Shown here: positions 25,827 through 35,486 of the stretch, in pieces
How the letters are laid out: the number at the start of each line of letters is the position of its first letter
How positions within the stretch are numbered: position 1 is the first letter of the stretch
NCBI GenBank assembly: GCA_000333815.1
Contig: CAPI01000058.1
Location: forward strand, 1-64,000
Length of the DNA: 64,000 nucleotides
Reading direction: 5' to 3'
From: [Collinsella] massiliensis
GTDB lineage: Bacteria > Actinomycetota > Coriobacteriia > Coriobacteriales > Coriobacteriaceae
Program-made: the position numbers and the translations under genes
Notes under the pieces: generated by a model
What the model saw: only the letters and a program-made list of their open reading frames with translations
The model's database searches: none
Told to the model about the DNA's origin: nothing

Positions 25827-26753
25827 ATGAGACCTTCAATTCCCCTCAATCAGTGCATGTTCTATAAGTGCAGGAGCAAAAAAGCTCTTGCAAGATGCCT
25901 GCTGCTTGATCTTCATCAACTCCAACGGCGTAGCGAATGGATACAATATCGAGTTCATGCCGAGCAAAAGGCCTCTGGCGGATTGAGGGTTATTTACGCT
26001 CCAGCCGACGAGCTGAAGTCGGTTCAAAAGGTAATCAAGTCTCGACTTCATCGAATCGAAGTTCCTTCTTGGGTTTATTCCGGGGTTAAAGGCCGCTGCC
26101 ACATTGACAACGCCAAGCATCATGCGGGTAGTCGTTATTTTGTATTGTCGGATATTTCCTCATTTTATGAGAACTGCACAAGAGACGCCGTTTACCGCTT
26201 TTTTCGCGATGACCTTCTCTGCTCTCCTGATGTGGCATCTTTGTTGGCTGATTTGACAACTGTGAGAAACGCAGAGGGTAAGACCGTTAATCCAACTGGC
26301 AGCCCATGCAGCCAATTAATCGCATACTTCTCCTATCGGTCTATGTTTCACGAGATTGCCTCTATCGCAGATCGCTACGGCTGTAAATTCAGCCTCTATG
26401 TTGATGACCTAACCATTTCAAGTGAATCGCCAATTTCGAATCCAAGAAACCTCATGAAACAAGTTGCCAAATCCCTAAGGGCGTATGGACATAGGGTCAA
26501 ATGGGAAAAGACCGGATACTTCGGAAAAAATCAGTTTAAGCTTGTCACGGGAGTTGCGATAGATCAGCAGGGCGAGTTAAACATTCCGAATCATTTGGGT
26601 GAGGCCGTAATCACCGGACTAAAGGAGACGCTCTCGGGCGATAGGAGTGAAATCGCCCCAACATTAGGACGAATTAACGCGGCTAGGCAAATTGACGGAA
26701 GGGTTTTTTCGGAAGCGAGGCGTCTTGTTGAGAATGCGCAGCGCTGTTTTTAA
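25827..26753 (+). CDS. Retron reverse transcriptase
   Basis: 308 residues. Retron hallmarks are all present: NAxxH (NAKHH, residues 95-99), motif A with D109 (LSDISSFYEN), motif B (PTGSPCSQ, 156-163), catalytic YVDD (191-194) and VTG (240-242). There is no maturase or endonuclease domain, which excludes group II introns. The enzyme would use the upstream RNA as primer and template to make msDNA. ATG 27 nt after the regulator start of translation end; AGGTGGA precedes it. Codon use is AT-richer than the core genome, suggesting transfer. Confidence 0.93.
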   Translation: MRPSIPLNQCMFYKCRSKKALARCLLLDLHQLQRRSEWIQYRVHAEQKASGGLRVIYAPADELKSVQKVIKSRLHRIEVPSWVYSGVKGRCHIDNAKHHAGSRYFVLSDISSFYENCTRDAVYRFFRDDLLCSPDVASLLADLTTVRNAEGKTVNPTGSPCSQLIAYFSYRSMFHEIASIADRYGCKFSLYVDDLTISSESPISNPRNLMKQVAKSLRAYGHRVKWEKTGYFGKNQFKLVTGVAIDQQGELNIPNHLGEAVITGLKETLSGDRSEIAPTLGRINAARQIDGRVFSEARRLVENAQRCF

Positions 26754-26894
26754 GAATGGACGATAGCGTTCAGGCTTTGACTACAAGGCAGTGGTGGTTG
26801 GCGGCGTCATAGTCCGAGTCTATGTGCCGTGCGATAATACAAAATGTTCATGGTGTGATTCGCTTAAGCTGCTAATTTGATTGGATGTGCGCAT

Positions 26895-28496
26895 ATGCCG
26901 ACTCTCAACTGGATGGGCAAGGAGAAGGTGGTAAATCACCACCGTGACGTCCCATATCGCGTGCTTGAACGCGTGCCTGAGAAGGGCGTGCTCGACAGTC
27001 GTGGCTCGGACTGCGGGAACATGATCATCCACGGAGATAATCTCGAGGCGCTGAAGGCGCTGCTGCCCGAATACGAGGGCAGGGTCGACTGCATCTACAT
27101 CGATCCACCGTACAACACCGGCAACGAGGGCTGGGTCTACAACGACAACGTGAACGACCCGCGCATAAGGAAGTGGCTTGGACAAGTTGTCGGTAAGGAG
27201 GGCGAGGACTTCTCCCGTCACGACAAGTGGCTGTGCATGATGTACCCAAGGCTTCAGCTGCTGAGGAGAATGCTGTCATCCACCGGTCTTATATTCATCA
27301 GCATTGACGATAATGAACAGGCAAATTTGAAGAGTGCATGTGATGAGATCTTCGGCGCTGATAACTTTCAGGGATGCATTCACTGGCGTCGGCGGCATAA
27401 TCAGCCCAACGATAAGACTAAGTTAATTGGGTTGGTTGCAGAGTACATCCTGTGCTACTCAAAGTCTAAAAGGGCTCTCAAACAACTTATGGGATCCGAG
27501 AGCTACGGTAAAGTGGAAGTCACTGGCAAGTTTTCAAATCCAGATAACGATCCGCGTGGAGATTGGGCGTCAAAGCCTTGGAAGGCCGCTACGGGGCAGG
27601 GTGGCACAGCCTATGAAATTGTGGCGCCAGATGGCACCACGTTCAACGAGGTTTGGCTCGGCGGTAGAGACACCTTTGAGAACCTTCTTGAAGATAAGCG
27701 AATTTATTTTCCCAGGTCGCGCGGTGGCAAAGCGGGGTCTCCTCGCAAGAAGTACTATAAGAGCGAGCGAGTGGACGAGGGGCAGTGTGCGACAAATTGG
27801 TGGCCAAATGATGTCGCAGGCAGCAATCAAAATGCGACCGATGAGCTTGCGTCAATATTTCCCGAGCTTGATGGGAAAGCTTTCGACAATCCCAAGCCAG
27901 CCGAATTGATTTCAAGAATTGTCGGAATGTCGACACATAGAAATTCGATAGTACTTGACGCTTTTGCCGGCTCCGGTACGACGGGAGAGGCAGTGCTGAG
28001 GCAGAACCGCTCGGATGCTGGTAGTCGTAGTTTCATTCTGATTGAAATGGGCGATTACGCCGACGAGGTCACCGCCGAACGGGTGCGCCGCGTTATCACG
28101 GGATATGGTGAGGGCGCCAACGCCACCGAGCCAGTTGACTCCGGTTTCTCTTACCATAAGCTCGGTTCTGCGTTATTCCAGGGGGATGGGATGTTGAATC
28201 CTAAAGTAACACGCTCAGACCTGGCGCGTTACGTGTGGGCGACCGAGACGCGCAAGCCCTACGAGGATCTAACCTCTGAGCACCCCTATCTTCTTGGCGA
28301 GCATGCTCAGACTGTCTACTACCTTGCCTACGATCCTGGTGAGGAGACGACGCTCACCTACGATCTGCTGCGCGAACTCCCTCGAAAGGGCTCGCCGACC
28401 GTGATCTACGCCGACCGGTGCGCCATCGCGCCCGAGCGCCTGGACGAGATGGGCATCGTTTTCAAGCGCGTGCCCGATCAGATAGCGAGGATCTAG
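26895..28496 (+). CDS. mod: Type III restriction system DNA methyltransferase (Mod)
   Basis: 533 residues from ATG 26895. Motif IV DPPY (residues 70-73, YIDPPYNTG) precedes the SAM-binding motif FAGSGTT (about 358-364): the beta-class N6-adenine order of type III Mod proteins. The C-terminal part after residue 420 is variable. GC content falls inside the central third (about 27.3-28.0 kb), the expected place of the target recognition domain, suggesting recombination of specificity. Two bases separate its stop from res. Confidence 0.93.
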   Translation: MPTLNWMGKEKVVNHHRDVPYRVLERVPEKGVLDSRGSDCGNMIIHGDNLEALKALLPEYEGRVDCIYIDPPYNTGNEGWVYNDNVNDPRIRKWLGQVVGKEGEDFSRHDKWLCMMYPRLQLLRRMLSSTGLIFISIDDNEQANLKSACDEIFGADNFQGCIHWRRRHNQPNDKTKLIGLVAEYILCYSKSKRALKQLMGSESYGKVEVTGKFSNPDNDPRGDWASKPWKAATGQGGTAYEIVAPDGTTFNEVWLGGRDTFENLLEDKRIYFPRSRGGKAGSPRKKYYKSERVDEGQCATNWWPNDVAGSNQNATDELASIFPELDGKAFDNPKPAELISRIVGMSTHRNSIVLDAFAGSGTTGEAVLRQNRSDAGSRSFILIEMGDYADEVTAERVRRVITGYGEGANATEPVDSGFSYHKLGSALFQGDGMLNPKVTRSDLARYVWATETRKPYEDLTSEHPYLLGEHAQTVYYLAYDPGEETTLTYDLLRELPRKGSPTVIYADRCAIAPERLDEMGIVFKRVPDQIARI

Positions 28497-28498
28497 TC

Positions 28499-31123
28499 AT
28501 GGAGCTCAAGCAGTACCAGAAGGACGTGCTCAAAGAGGTTGGGCGCTTCACCCATACTTACGCGCTGATGGGGGATGCCGCTACCGCATACGACGACTTC
28601 ATGAACGCCATTGGCCTCACTCCGGGGAAGGACGGCGTCGCCCGCTACAGCGACGATCTCGGCGGCGCTCCGAAGGTATGCGTAAAGGTGCCGACGGGCG
28701 GTGGAAAGACCTTTATCGGCGCGTGCGCCATTGATGTGCTTTCCGAGGCACTGCCCTCGCACGACGATGTGGTGGTGTGGCTCGTACCGCGCCGAGAGAT
28801 TCTAGCGCAGACGTTGCGAAACTTCCGGGATCCCGGGCACTTTCTGCGCATGCGGCTCGACCGTGATTTCGCTGGACGTGTGGAGGTGCTCGACAAGGAG
28901 GACGGCCTGCGCGGGCGCGGCTTTTCCGCTGCGACCGTGGGCGACCAGCTTACGCTCTTCGTGCTCTCATATGACTCGTTCAAGAACAAAGATGGAAGGC
29001 GGGCCTACGCGGAGAACTCCTCGCTCGCCGGCCTCACGGAGTGGCAGCATGCCGCCGGTACGTCTGTGGATGTGGAGGGCGCAGATGACACCGCGCTCAT
29101 ATCCGCGCTCGCCGGAACGAACCCAATCGTGATTGTGGACGAGAGCCACCATGCCAAATCAAAGCTCTCGCTCGACATGCTGCGCAATCTCAACCCGCGC
29201 TTCGTACTGGAGCTTACAGCGACGCCCGGCAAGGGCGCGAACGTTATCGCTCAGGCGACAGCGCGCCAGCTCAAGCGTGAGGAAATGGTGAAGCTGCCCG
29301 TGGTGGTCTACCGACGCCCTGACAAGCGGACGACCATTACCGATGCGGTAATGCTTCAGCGAAGGCTTGAGGCCATCGCTGAGCAGGACGAGAAGAGAAC
29401 CGGGCGCTACATACGTCCCATCGTACTTTTCCAAGCAGAGCGACGCGGTGTTGAGGGCGCCGAGACCTACGCGAAGCTCAAGCAAAAGCTCGTTGAGGGC
29501 GGCATCCCCGAGGAGCAGATAGCCGTGCGTACGGGTGACGTCGACGAGATCGGCGGAGTCGACCTCATGAGCAGGGAGTGCCCCGTCCGCTTCATCATTA
29601 CCGTGGAGGCGCTTGCGGAGGGCTGGGACTGCCCCTTCGCCTACGTGCTTGCTACCGTTGCCAACAAGAGCTCGCAGGTGAGCGTTGAACAGATCGTGGG
29701 TCGTGTGTTGAGGCAGCCGTACGCTACGCGCGCTGGAGCTCGCAGCCTCAACATTGCCTATGTGCTTACGGCGTCTGCGGATTTTGACGCAACGCTTGAA
29801 CAGGTTGTGCGCGGTCTCAACGGCGTCGGCTTCTCACAGGAGGACGTAGAGGTAGCAGATGTTGATTCCGCCACAGGGCAGGGGCGGATTGACTTTTCGG
29901 CATCGGATGTTGAGAGCGGCAGTGAGGACGAAGGCGTACGTGATGATCTCAACCTCGACGGGTTAGACCTGCGCAGCGCTGCGGGCGGTTCCTGGCATGA
30001 AGCCGTTGAAGACATGCCTTCGATTGACAAAATCTTGGATGAGTCCGGCTCTCTCGAGGAGCGCTTTGAGCATGAGGTCGGCTCGCAGTCCGGTGAGATG
30101 CTTGGCGGCGGTTTAGGAGGAGGTGCCAACGTGTACCACATGCGTGCAAGCGTCGCGGAATCAGCCGAATCGATTTCGATTCCGCAGTTCTTTATCCATG
30201 TTGACGGAGGACTCTTCACCGACGATGACGTTTGGAAGCCGCTTGACCGCGAGGACCTGCTTGCGGACTTCAAGCTTTCGAAATATGGCATCGATGGGGT
30301 GAGCATCAATGCGACGGCGTTCTCTGACGCTCGCTCTATTGACCTCGCAGATGATTCGGATGAATACCGGATTCGCTGGCTTAGTGAAAGAGACAGGAAG
30401 AGCATGCGCGTGCTCTTCTCCACGATGAGCGACGAAGGGCAGCGCGAGAGCTTGCGGGCGATGGCGATCAAGATGATGTCGCCCCAGTTCAAGAACACCT
30501 TTGGAGAGGCTCAGATTTCCGCCTTCACTGCTCGTGTCATTGAGGACATGGATCAGCCGACCGTTGAGGCGTGCTTCGACAGCATTGCCAACACCGCGCG
30601 TGCCATCATGGATGCAATCAGGGGGATTGCAGACGAGTTCTGCGAGGATCGCTTCGATAAGATGCTCTCTTCTGGGGCTATCGAACTGCGCCCGGGCTAC
30701 CACTTTCCGGAGGGGTTTGTACAGTCAAACCCCCTTACGAGTTACGACAAGCCGCTGTATGAGGCAGAGGACGGTAAGATTGACGGCTTCGAGCGGAGAA
30801 TGGTGGAGTTGCTTGCCAATAGCCAGCGTATCGTGTGGTGGCATCGAGTGATTGAGCGCCGCAAAGGTGAGTTCAGCATCAACGGGTTTATCAACCACTA
30901 TCCGGACTTCCTTGCCCTGCGCGATGATGGAGTGCTTATGGCTGTTGAGACCAAGGGCGAGCACCTAAAGAGCGAAGATGCCCTCCGGAAGCTTCGTTTG
31001 GGCACGCGCTGGGCAGACATGGCGGGCAACAGGTTCAAGTACTTCATGGTGTTCGATCGTGAGGCGCTGGATGAGCCCAACGCATTCACGCTGGCAGAGT
31101 TCGGGTCGGAGATACTGGGGTAA
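28499..31123 (+). CDS. res: Type III restriction endonuclease subunit (Res)
   Basis: 874 residues from ATG 28499, two bases after mod. SF2 helicase motifs: Walker A VPTGGGKT (residues 64-71), DESHH near 217, and the C-terminal helicase block ALAEGWDCPFAYVLA with QIVGRVLRQP. The nuclease site is at the C-terminus: PDF near 802 and VETKG (ExK) about 16 residues later. Works with Mod to cleave DNA after translocating between two unmethylated sites. Intact length. Confidence 0.93.
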   Translation: MELKQYQKDVLKEVGRFTHTYALMGDAATAYDDFMNAIGLTPGKDGVARYSDDLGGAPKVCVKVPTGGGKTFIGACAIDVLSEALPSHDDVVVWLVPRREILAQTLRNFRDPGHFLRMRLDRDFAGRVEVLDKEDGLRGRGFSAATVGDQLTLFVLSYDSFKNKDGRRAYAENSSLAGLTEWQHAAGTSVDVEGADDTALISALAGTNPIVIVDESHHAKSKLSLDMLRNLNPRFVLELTATPGKGANVIAQATARQLKREEMVKLPVVVYRRPDKRTTITDAVMLQRRLEAIAEQDEKRTGRYIRPIVLFQAERRGVEGAETYAKLKQKLVEGGIPEEQIAVRTGDVDEIGGVDLMSRECPVRFIITVEALAEGWDCPFAYVLATVANKSSQVSVEQIVGRVLRQPYATRAGARSLNIAYVLTASADFDATLEQVVRGLNGVGFSQEDVEVADVDSATGQGRIDFSASDVESGSEDEGVRDDLNLDGLDLRSAAGGSWHEAVEDMPSIDKILDESGSLEERFEHEVGSQSGEMLGGGLGGGANVYHMRASVAESAESISIPQFFIHVDGGLFTDDDVWKPLDREDLLADFKLSKYGIDGVSINATAFSDARSIDLADDSDEYRIRWLSERDRKSMRVLFSTMSDEGQRESLRAMAIKMMSPQFKNTFGEAQISAFTARVIEDMDQPTVEACFDSIANTARAIMDAIRGIADEFCEDRFDKMLSSGAIELRPGYHFPEGFVQSNPLTSYDKPLYEAEDGKIDGFERRMVELLANSQRIVWWHRVIERRKGEFSINGFINHYPDFLALRDDGVLMAVETKGEHLKSEDALRKLRLGTRWADMAGNRFKYFMVFDREALDEPNAFTLAEFGSEILG

Positions 31124-31139
31124 GGGAGGCGCTTGCCCA

Positions 31140-32756
31140 TTGACTGCGCTTAAGGACGACAAGGAATTCCGGTCCCTTGATGATGCTCGCTGGGAAGACC
31201 TCTGTTATCTGCTATTCAAAGAGGAGTACGGGGGACTTCGTCGCGTCAATGGCAGTGGGGGTGACGATGGCATCGACGCCTATGTGGGCGACTTCGTAAA
31301 CCCCAGCATTGTGTTCCAGTTCAAATTCTTCCCTAACGGGCTCGGAAAGAAGCAAGTCAGGCAAATTAAGAGCTCCCTAGAAACGGTACTCGAAAAACGA
31401 CCTGGTATAGATAGGTGGATTCTGGTGAGCTCTGCTGATCCAACGCCTGACGCGCAACTCGCGTTGGACGGCCTCTTTGCCGAGCATTCGGGAGTTGAAA
31501 TAGATTTCTTCGGCGAAAGTGAAATGAGGCACAAACTAATCAGGCGTCCAGCCGTGCGGAGGACATTCTACGACGATGGAATGGAGACTCTTAAAGGCGT
31601 TCTCTCCCTAGAGGGCATGGATCCTCTCAAGCGGGCTTCCGAAGGGGTGAGGATTTACAACGAGGCTGTCGTAGACGAGCGCCTCGTTGCCACCGTTACC
31701 ACTGATGGGAAAACCACGATAATCGCCTATTCCCTCCATCCGGACTTTGCTGATTCGCCGCTCAAGTTCACAATGCGCCTTAAATCGAAGAAGGGTGTCG
31801 AAGCTTATAACAGCCTTGTGCGTCGCGGAATGCCTGCCGAATTGTCCGCCGAAGATGTAGAACTTGACATTTCCGACCTTCCTGGAGTCGGGGCGGACGA
31901 GGGCGAGCTCCAGCGGCTTGAGATTATTCCGCAGATTAATCCCCGGCCCTCTATGCTTCGGTTCTACGCATCTGAGGAGCTGGGCAATAGTCAGGCTCTG
32001 TTCGTGGAGCTCAGAACGACAAGCGAGGGAAGCGCGCATGTTGTCAGGTCGAATGCGATTCAGAAGAACGCTCCCGTCCGATTTGAAATAAATATACCCC
32101 TCGCAACGCGAGAAGACGGTGCTACTGGGACGCGGATCATCAACATCACGCCTCAGCTCATTGGGAATAAGGTGAGCGTCGCCCTCAAAGGGGCTAGATT
32201 TCTCGCACAGCTTTCCCAAACCAAAAGGCTTGGCATCTCCAACCCCGACGAAGAAGTTACCGACGCCATCTTTGCCACTCTTGGAGGCATTGACGAGGAT
32301 GGTATTTGGGCGCATCAGCTTGAATACATTGAGGCGGTGGAGAGGGTCTGCCGATTCTTCGACATCGATCCCGCGATTGACGACAACCTGAATGACGAAG
32401 AGTTCTTCCTTTTCGTAATGCGCACTGCCGAGAGGATACGCACGCAGGGATCCGAACTTGATGGAACGACAACCTTTAGTCTCAGCGAGCTAAATCCCAA
32501 CTTTATTCGCTCGGTAAATGGTAAGGAGGCAATCAGTCTTGTAGCGGACATGGATTGGTCGGGGTCTATGTTCGGAACCGAAGTCAACGCGAGAATTCGC
32601 ATTGTAGCGAGCGGAGTCCCGACTGTCGAAAACGTCGGCGGCGACAAGTGGACCCTCGCCGTCAAGGGCAGCTATCGGTGTTTTATCGGAAAGAGCGAGG
32701 ATGATTCGAAGACGGGGGGAGCGCCTCCTATCTTTCCGCACTTGGTTCGAGATTAA
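31140..32756 (+). CDS. Mrr-like PD-(D/E)xK protein in the type III operon
   Basis: 538 residues from TTG 31140 (AGGGAGG at 31124-31130), 16 bp after res. The N-terminal 120 residues match Mrr-type nucleases: E19 in WEDLCYLL, GGDDGID with D46, and QFK at 60-62. The remaining 400 residues are a large region of unknown fold, possibly a sensor. Type III systems normally need only Mod and Res, so this is an accessory nuclease; it could attack modified DNA or act when the system is inhibited. Its stop overlaps a convergent pseudogene. Confidence 0.7.
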   Translation: MTALKDDKEFRSLDDARWEDLCYLLFKEEYGGLRRVNGSGGDDGIDAYVGDFVNPSIVFQFKFFPNGLGKKQVRQIKSSLETVLEKRPGIDRWILVSSADPTPDAQLALDGLFAEHSGVEIDFFGESEMRHKLIRRPAVRRTFYDDGMETLKGVLSLEGMDPLKRASEGVRIYNEAVVDERLVATVTTDGKTTIIAYSLHPDFADSPLKFTMRLKSKKGVEAYNSLVRRGMPAELSAEDVELDISDLPGVGADEGELQRLEIIPQINPRPSMLRFYASEELGNSQALFVELRTTSEGSAHVVRSNAIQKNAPVRFEINIPLATREDGATGTRIINITPQLIGNKVSVALKGARFLAQLSQTKRLGISNPDEEVTDAIFATLGGIDEDGIWAHQLEYIEAVERVCRFFDIDPAIDDNLNDEEFFLFVMRTAERIRTQGSELDGTTTFSLSELNPNFIRSVNGKEAISLVADMDWSGSMFGTEVNARIRIVASGVPTVENVGGDKWTLAVKGSYRCFIGKSEDDSKTGGAPPIFPHLVRD

Positions 32757-33345
32757 TTGCGCTCCGATTGGTTGGGCGGGCGGTCTCCCCGCTCTTGTGC
32801 TGTGGCTCTTTCGGTCGTAGGGGGTTCACAGAAGGCGCGCGCGGGAACGAGGCGGCGACCTAGGGCGATTTCCTTCGCTCGCATATCGCGCTTGCTCAGG
32901 CGGAGCTGCTCAAGCACGGGCTAGATACGCGTGCTTGAAGACGGTGGGGTTTTCGTCGAGCGGTAAGCCCCATTCGAGCATGGCCGTTCGAATGTCGCCT
33001 GCACCGCTCGGGATGAAGGGCAAGGTCTGTGAGTCAGGGCGCGCGTTGTACAGCGGGTTGGGTGTCTTTATGTAGTGGATGGCGTGGCGATCCGTGCCAC
33101 GCACGAAGTGCACCGGGCTTTCTCCGTCGTGAGCGAGCCGATTCTCGCGCACATACCTCGTCTTCTTTCCCTTGTCTGGCGCAGCCATTGTCCCATGCAT
33201 ACACTTTGTGACGCGCTGATAGCCTGCGCCCATATGTGAAATGCCCTCCATCACAGGGTTTTCCAATCCAAGAAACGAGGGACAATTCAAAATCTATTCC
33301 CGCGCCGATGAGGTATGCTTCAGTCGCGAAAGGAATCGCCGCCAT
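32753..33345 (-). pseudogene. Degraded unknown gene with two likely frameshifts
   Basis: On the minus strand three frames join naturally: MAAIPFATEAYLIGAGIDF (from 33345), then NCPSFLGLENPVMEGISHM through KTPNPLYNARPDSQT to FKHAYLAR (about 33287-32915), then VLEQLRLSKRDMRAKEIALG to a stop at 32753-32755. Each joint needs a one-base indel. The central frame alone is an open frame of 126 codons (32910-33290) that could be misread as a gene. Product not recognised; boundaries approximate. Confidence 0.4.
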
Positions 33346-33410
33346 TCCAGTCAGTTCTTTTCTCAAGGTAGAATGTCGCCATCGGTCATCTCGCTCTTAG
33401 GGGGAGCATC

Positions 33411-35486
33411 GTGTCCCAAGCAAAGTTCACCTGGATTCAGGCATATTCCGAAATCGCAAAAGCAATTAATAACTTGAATCGGGGCGAAGCCGAGCTCATC
33501 GATATTTTCTTGCGTGTGTTCAATGAGGAAGCGAACGGGTTAAAGTTCTCGTATAAAGATGGGGAGCCAGGCAAGGAGTCCGGCATCGACCCATTTACGT
33601 TCTTTGCCGCCTTCAATCGTGGATTGTCGAAAGTCAATCGCATTAAAGCAATTCGCCTTGTAATGGAGGAACTGGGCATAGGTGCTTCGCTCCCCTCGGA
33701 TTTCGAAGGTGTTCCCACGGTCTACAACAAGAAGTCGTGGTTCTTTGCCGGAAAGGGAGAACGAGGGGCTAGCGATATTAACAATCTCTGGCTTCTATTC
33801 AAATCCGCGGCGGAGTTTGCCATTGAGTCCAACCAGAGTCACCGCTCTGCGTTTGTCGCAGCGTTCGATGTTGTGCGCGCGCAAAAATGCGTCACATGGA
33901 ATATCACCATCGGTTTATTTTGGATGTTTCCAGATCAGTTCCTGTCGCTAGACAACAACAGTAGGGATTATCTCGCCACTAAGTATGGCATAAAGGTGCC
34001 GGGCGGATTGCACACCGGTGAGGAGTACCTCTCCCTCACGGATGCCGTAAGAGCTGCGACGAGCAAACCGTTTTATGAGATTTCCGCCGATGCCTACCAT
34101 TGGAAACCCGCGACCGAGGAAGCACTGAAATCCGGCGATTTGAGCAATGCGTCGTCTCACGCGGAGCAAAACACTGACGAGGATTCCTCCATCCCAAGCG
34201 CACCAAAACAATACTGGTGGCTCACTGCCAACAGAAAGATTTGGTCGTTCTCTGAGATCACCGCAGGGGAGGAACAGAGCTACACTATTTACAACGAAAA
34301 GGGCAACCCCCGACGCATCTACAAGAACTTCCTGGATGCCCGCGCGGGCGATGTGGTCGTTGGCTATGAAGCTGCGCCGGTAAAGAAGGTCGTTGCCTTA
34401 TGCGAGGTCTCAAGGCCTCAAGACGGCGAGCGCTTGTACTTCAAAAAGATCAGGGATCTCGATGCCCCAATTGCGCTCTCCGACATCAAGGCAGATCCCG
34501 TTCTCTCGCAGTGCGAGTTTTGCAAGAATCCCAATGGCAGCTTCTTCAAGTTGACGGAGGATGAATACCTACGGCTAGAAGAGATGTTTGACGAGGACGA
34601 CGTGTCTCCGGTCCAAGCCTCGGCAAAGAGCTCCTACGATGATGACGAATTCCTCCATGATGTCTTCGTGTCCGAAGCTGATCTCACCTCTATGAAAGGC
34701 CTGCTTGAGCGTAAGAAGAACCTTATCTTGCAGGGTGCACCGGGCACCGGCAAGACCTTCGCCGCCAAACGCCTCGCATACGCCATGATGGGCGAGGAGG
34801 ATGACTCGCGCATCGGCTTAGTGCAATTCCATCAGTCCTATACCTACGAGGACTTCGTTATCGGGTACCGTCCCAACGGCGAGGGCGGCTTCGATGTACA
34901 ACCGGGCATCTTTGCGGACTTTTGCTCGCGCGCAGCGCGTGACAGCGGACGTAAATACTTTTTCATCATCGATGAGATCAACCGCGCGAACATCTCCAAA
35001 GTGTTTGGCGAGCTGCTCATGCCCATCGAGGCCGACCATCGTGGGGACTCCATCGAGCTCCCCATCGATCGCCGCCGGCTCGCCGTGCCGGACAATCTGT
35101 ATATCATCGGCATGATGAACACGGCGGATCGCGGGTTAGCGCTCATCGACTACGCCCTTCGTCGACGTTTTGCGTTCTTCGACATGAAGCCCGCGCTCGA
35201 TGCGCCCGGCTTCCAGGCGATGCTTCAAAAGACTAACAATAAGAAGCTCAGCGCGTTGGTCGACAAGGTGCGCGAGATTAACAAGGAGATAGAAAAGGAC
35301 CCGGCGCTCGGAAAAGGATTCTGCATCGGGCATAGCTACTTCTGCGTGTCTGAAAGTATCACGGACGCGGACGTCCATGGCATCGCCCGCTTCGAGATCG
35401 AGCCGCTCATCGCCGAGTACTGGTTCGATGACCAGCAAAGAGTTCGCACGCTCACCGATAAGCTCGAGGGTGTGTTTAACGCATGA
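33411..35486 (+). CDS. mcrB: McrB-type AAA+ restriction protein with EVE domain
   Basis: 691 residues. An N-terminal helical region (1-255) is followed by a PUA-like EVE domain (about 265-390: QYWWLTANRKIWSF, then DVVVGYEAAPVKKVVALCEV), which in relatives reads modified cytosines. The AAA+ GTPase motor has GAPGTGKT (442-449), IIDEINRA with D521, and MNTADR near 569. GTG start 33411 after AGGGGGAG. Together with McrC it restricts DNA carrying modified bases. Overlaps mcrC by ATGA. Confidence 0.9.
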   Translation: MSQAKFTWIQAYSEIAKAINNLNRGEAELIDIFLRVFNEEANGLKFSYKDGEPGKESGIDPFTFFAAFNRGLSKVNRIKAIRLVMEELGIGASLPSDFEGVPTVYNKKSWFFAGKGERGASDINNLWLLFKSAAEFAIESNQSHRSAFVAAFDVVRAQKCVTWNITIGLFWMFPDQFLSLDNNSRDYLATKYGIKVPGGLHTGEEYLSLTDAVRAATSKPFYEISADAYHWKPATEEALKSGDLSNASSHAEQNTDEDSSIPSAPKQYWWLTANRKIWSFSEITAGEEQSYTIYNEKGNPRRIYKNFLDARAGDVVVGYEAAPVKKVVALCEVSRPQDGERLYFKKIRDLDAPIALSDIKADPVLSQCEFCKNPNGSFFKLTEDEYLRLEEMFDEDDVSPVQASAKSSYDDDEFLHDVFVSEADLTSMKGLLERKKNLILQGAPGTGKTFAAKRLAYAMMGEEDDSRIGLVQFHQSYTYEDFVIGYRPNGEGGFDVQPGIFADFCSRAARDSGRKYFFIIDEINRANISKVFGELLMPIEADHRGDSIELPIDRRRLAVPDNLYIIGMMNTADRGLALIDYALRRRFAFFDMKPALDAPGFQAMLQKTNNKKLSALVDKVREINKEIEKDPALGKGFCIGHSYFCVSESITDADVHGIARFEIEPLIAEYWFDDQQRVRTLTDKLEGVFNA

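Noticed and set aside
25827-26753. Group II intron or DRT-type reverse transcriptase
   Set aside because: NAxxH and VTG motifs, the short length, the lack of a maturase domain and the adjacent structured RNA with a1/a2 point to a retron.
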